Under the pieces are notes generated by a model. The model was given only the letters and a program-made list of their open reading frames with translations, was not told the origin of the DNA and searched no databases. The position numbers and the translations under genes are program-made. Of a stretch of DNA of 6,276 nt, positions 6,260 to 6,276 are shown in pieces. The DNA is from Alphaproteobacteria bacterium (GTDB lineage Bacteria; Pseudomonadota; Alphaproteobacteria; Sphingomonadales; Emcibacteraceae): positions 1-6,276 of the forward strand of contig JAADGA010000096.1 of the NCBI GenBank assembly GCA_013152615.1, in the 5' to 3' direction. Position 1 is the first letter of the stretch, and every line of letters starts with the position of its first letter.

Positions 6260-6276
6260 CATATTTAATAATAAGT

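Overview
The window looks like a conserved housekeeping segment of an alphaproteobacterial chromosome. The evidence is the gene order ribD-ribE-ribB(A)-ribH-nusB-thiL and the wording of the encoded motifs. GC content is moderate, and codon use looks even across all the genes. I cannot name a genus. I see no insertion sequence, integrase, tRNA, rRNA, CRISPR array or phage gene, and nothing suggests recent transfer.

Positions 1-4981 hold seven plus-strand genes packed as one apparent transcription unit: the 3' part of ribD (deaminase domain outside the window), ribE (riboflavin synthase), a RibB protein with a degenerate RibA-like C-terminal domain, ribH (lumazine synthase), nusB (antitermination factor), thiL (thiamine-monophosphate kinase, TTG start) and a single-pass membrane protein resembling FliL. 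Gaps are -1 to about 15 bases, which suggests translational coupling. No internal promoter or FMN riboswitch is visible; any promoter should lie upstream of ribD, outside the window.

The rib genes together supply the late steps of riboflavin synthesis. RibD makes the pyrimidine intermediate, RibB makes 3,4-dihydroxy-2-butanone 4-phosphate from ribulose 5-phosphate, RibH joins them to lumazine, and RibE dismutates lumazine to riboflavin. The missing step is GTP cyclohydrolase II: the RibA-like domain here has lost its zinc cysteines and catalytic loop, so a separate ribA is expected elsewhere. NusB and ThiL are frequent partners of this cluster in Proteobacteria.

Positions 4999-6246 hold one minus-strand gene, convergent with the operon and separated by 17 AT-rich bases. 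It encodes an outer-membrane porin with a signal peptide, a short periplasmic coiled coil and a beta-barrel ending in Phe. Its start region is the oddest local detail: a one-base frame difference separates a GTG start with a good ribosome-binding site from an upstream ATG that would give a more typical signal peptide.

I found no clear undescribed system. The points most worth a second look are the RibB/degenerate RibA fusion, the FliL-like gene far from any flagellar context, and the porin start.
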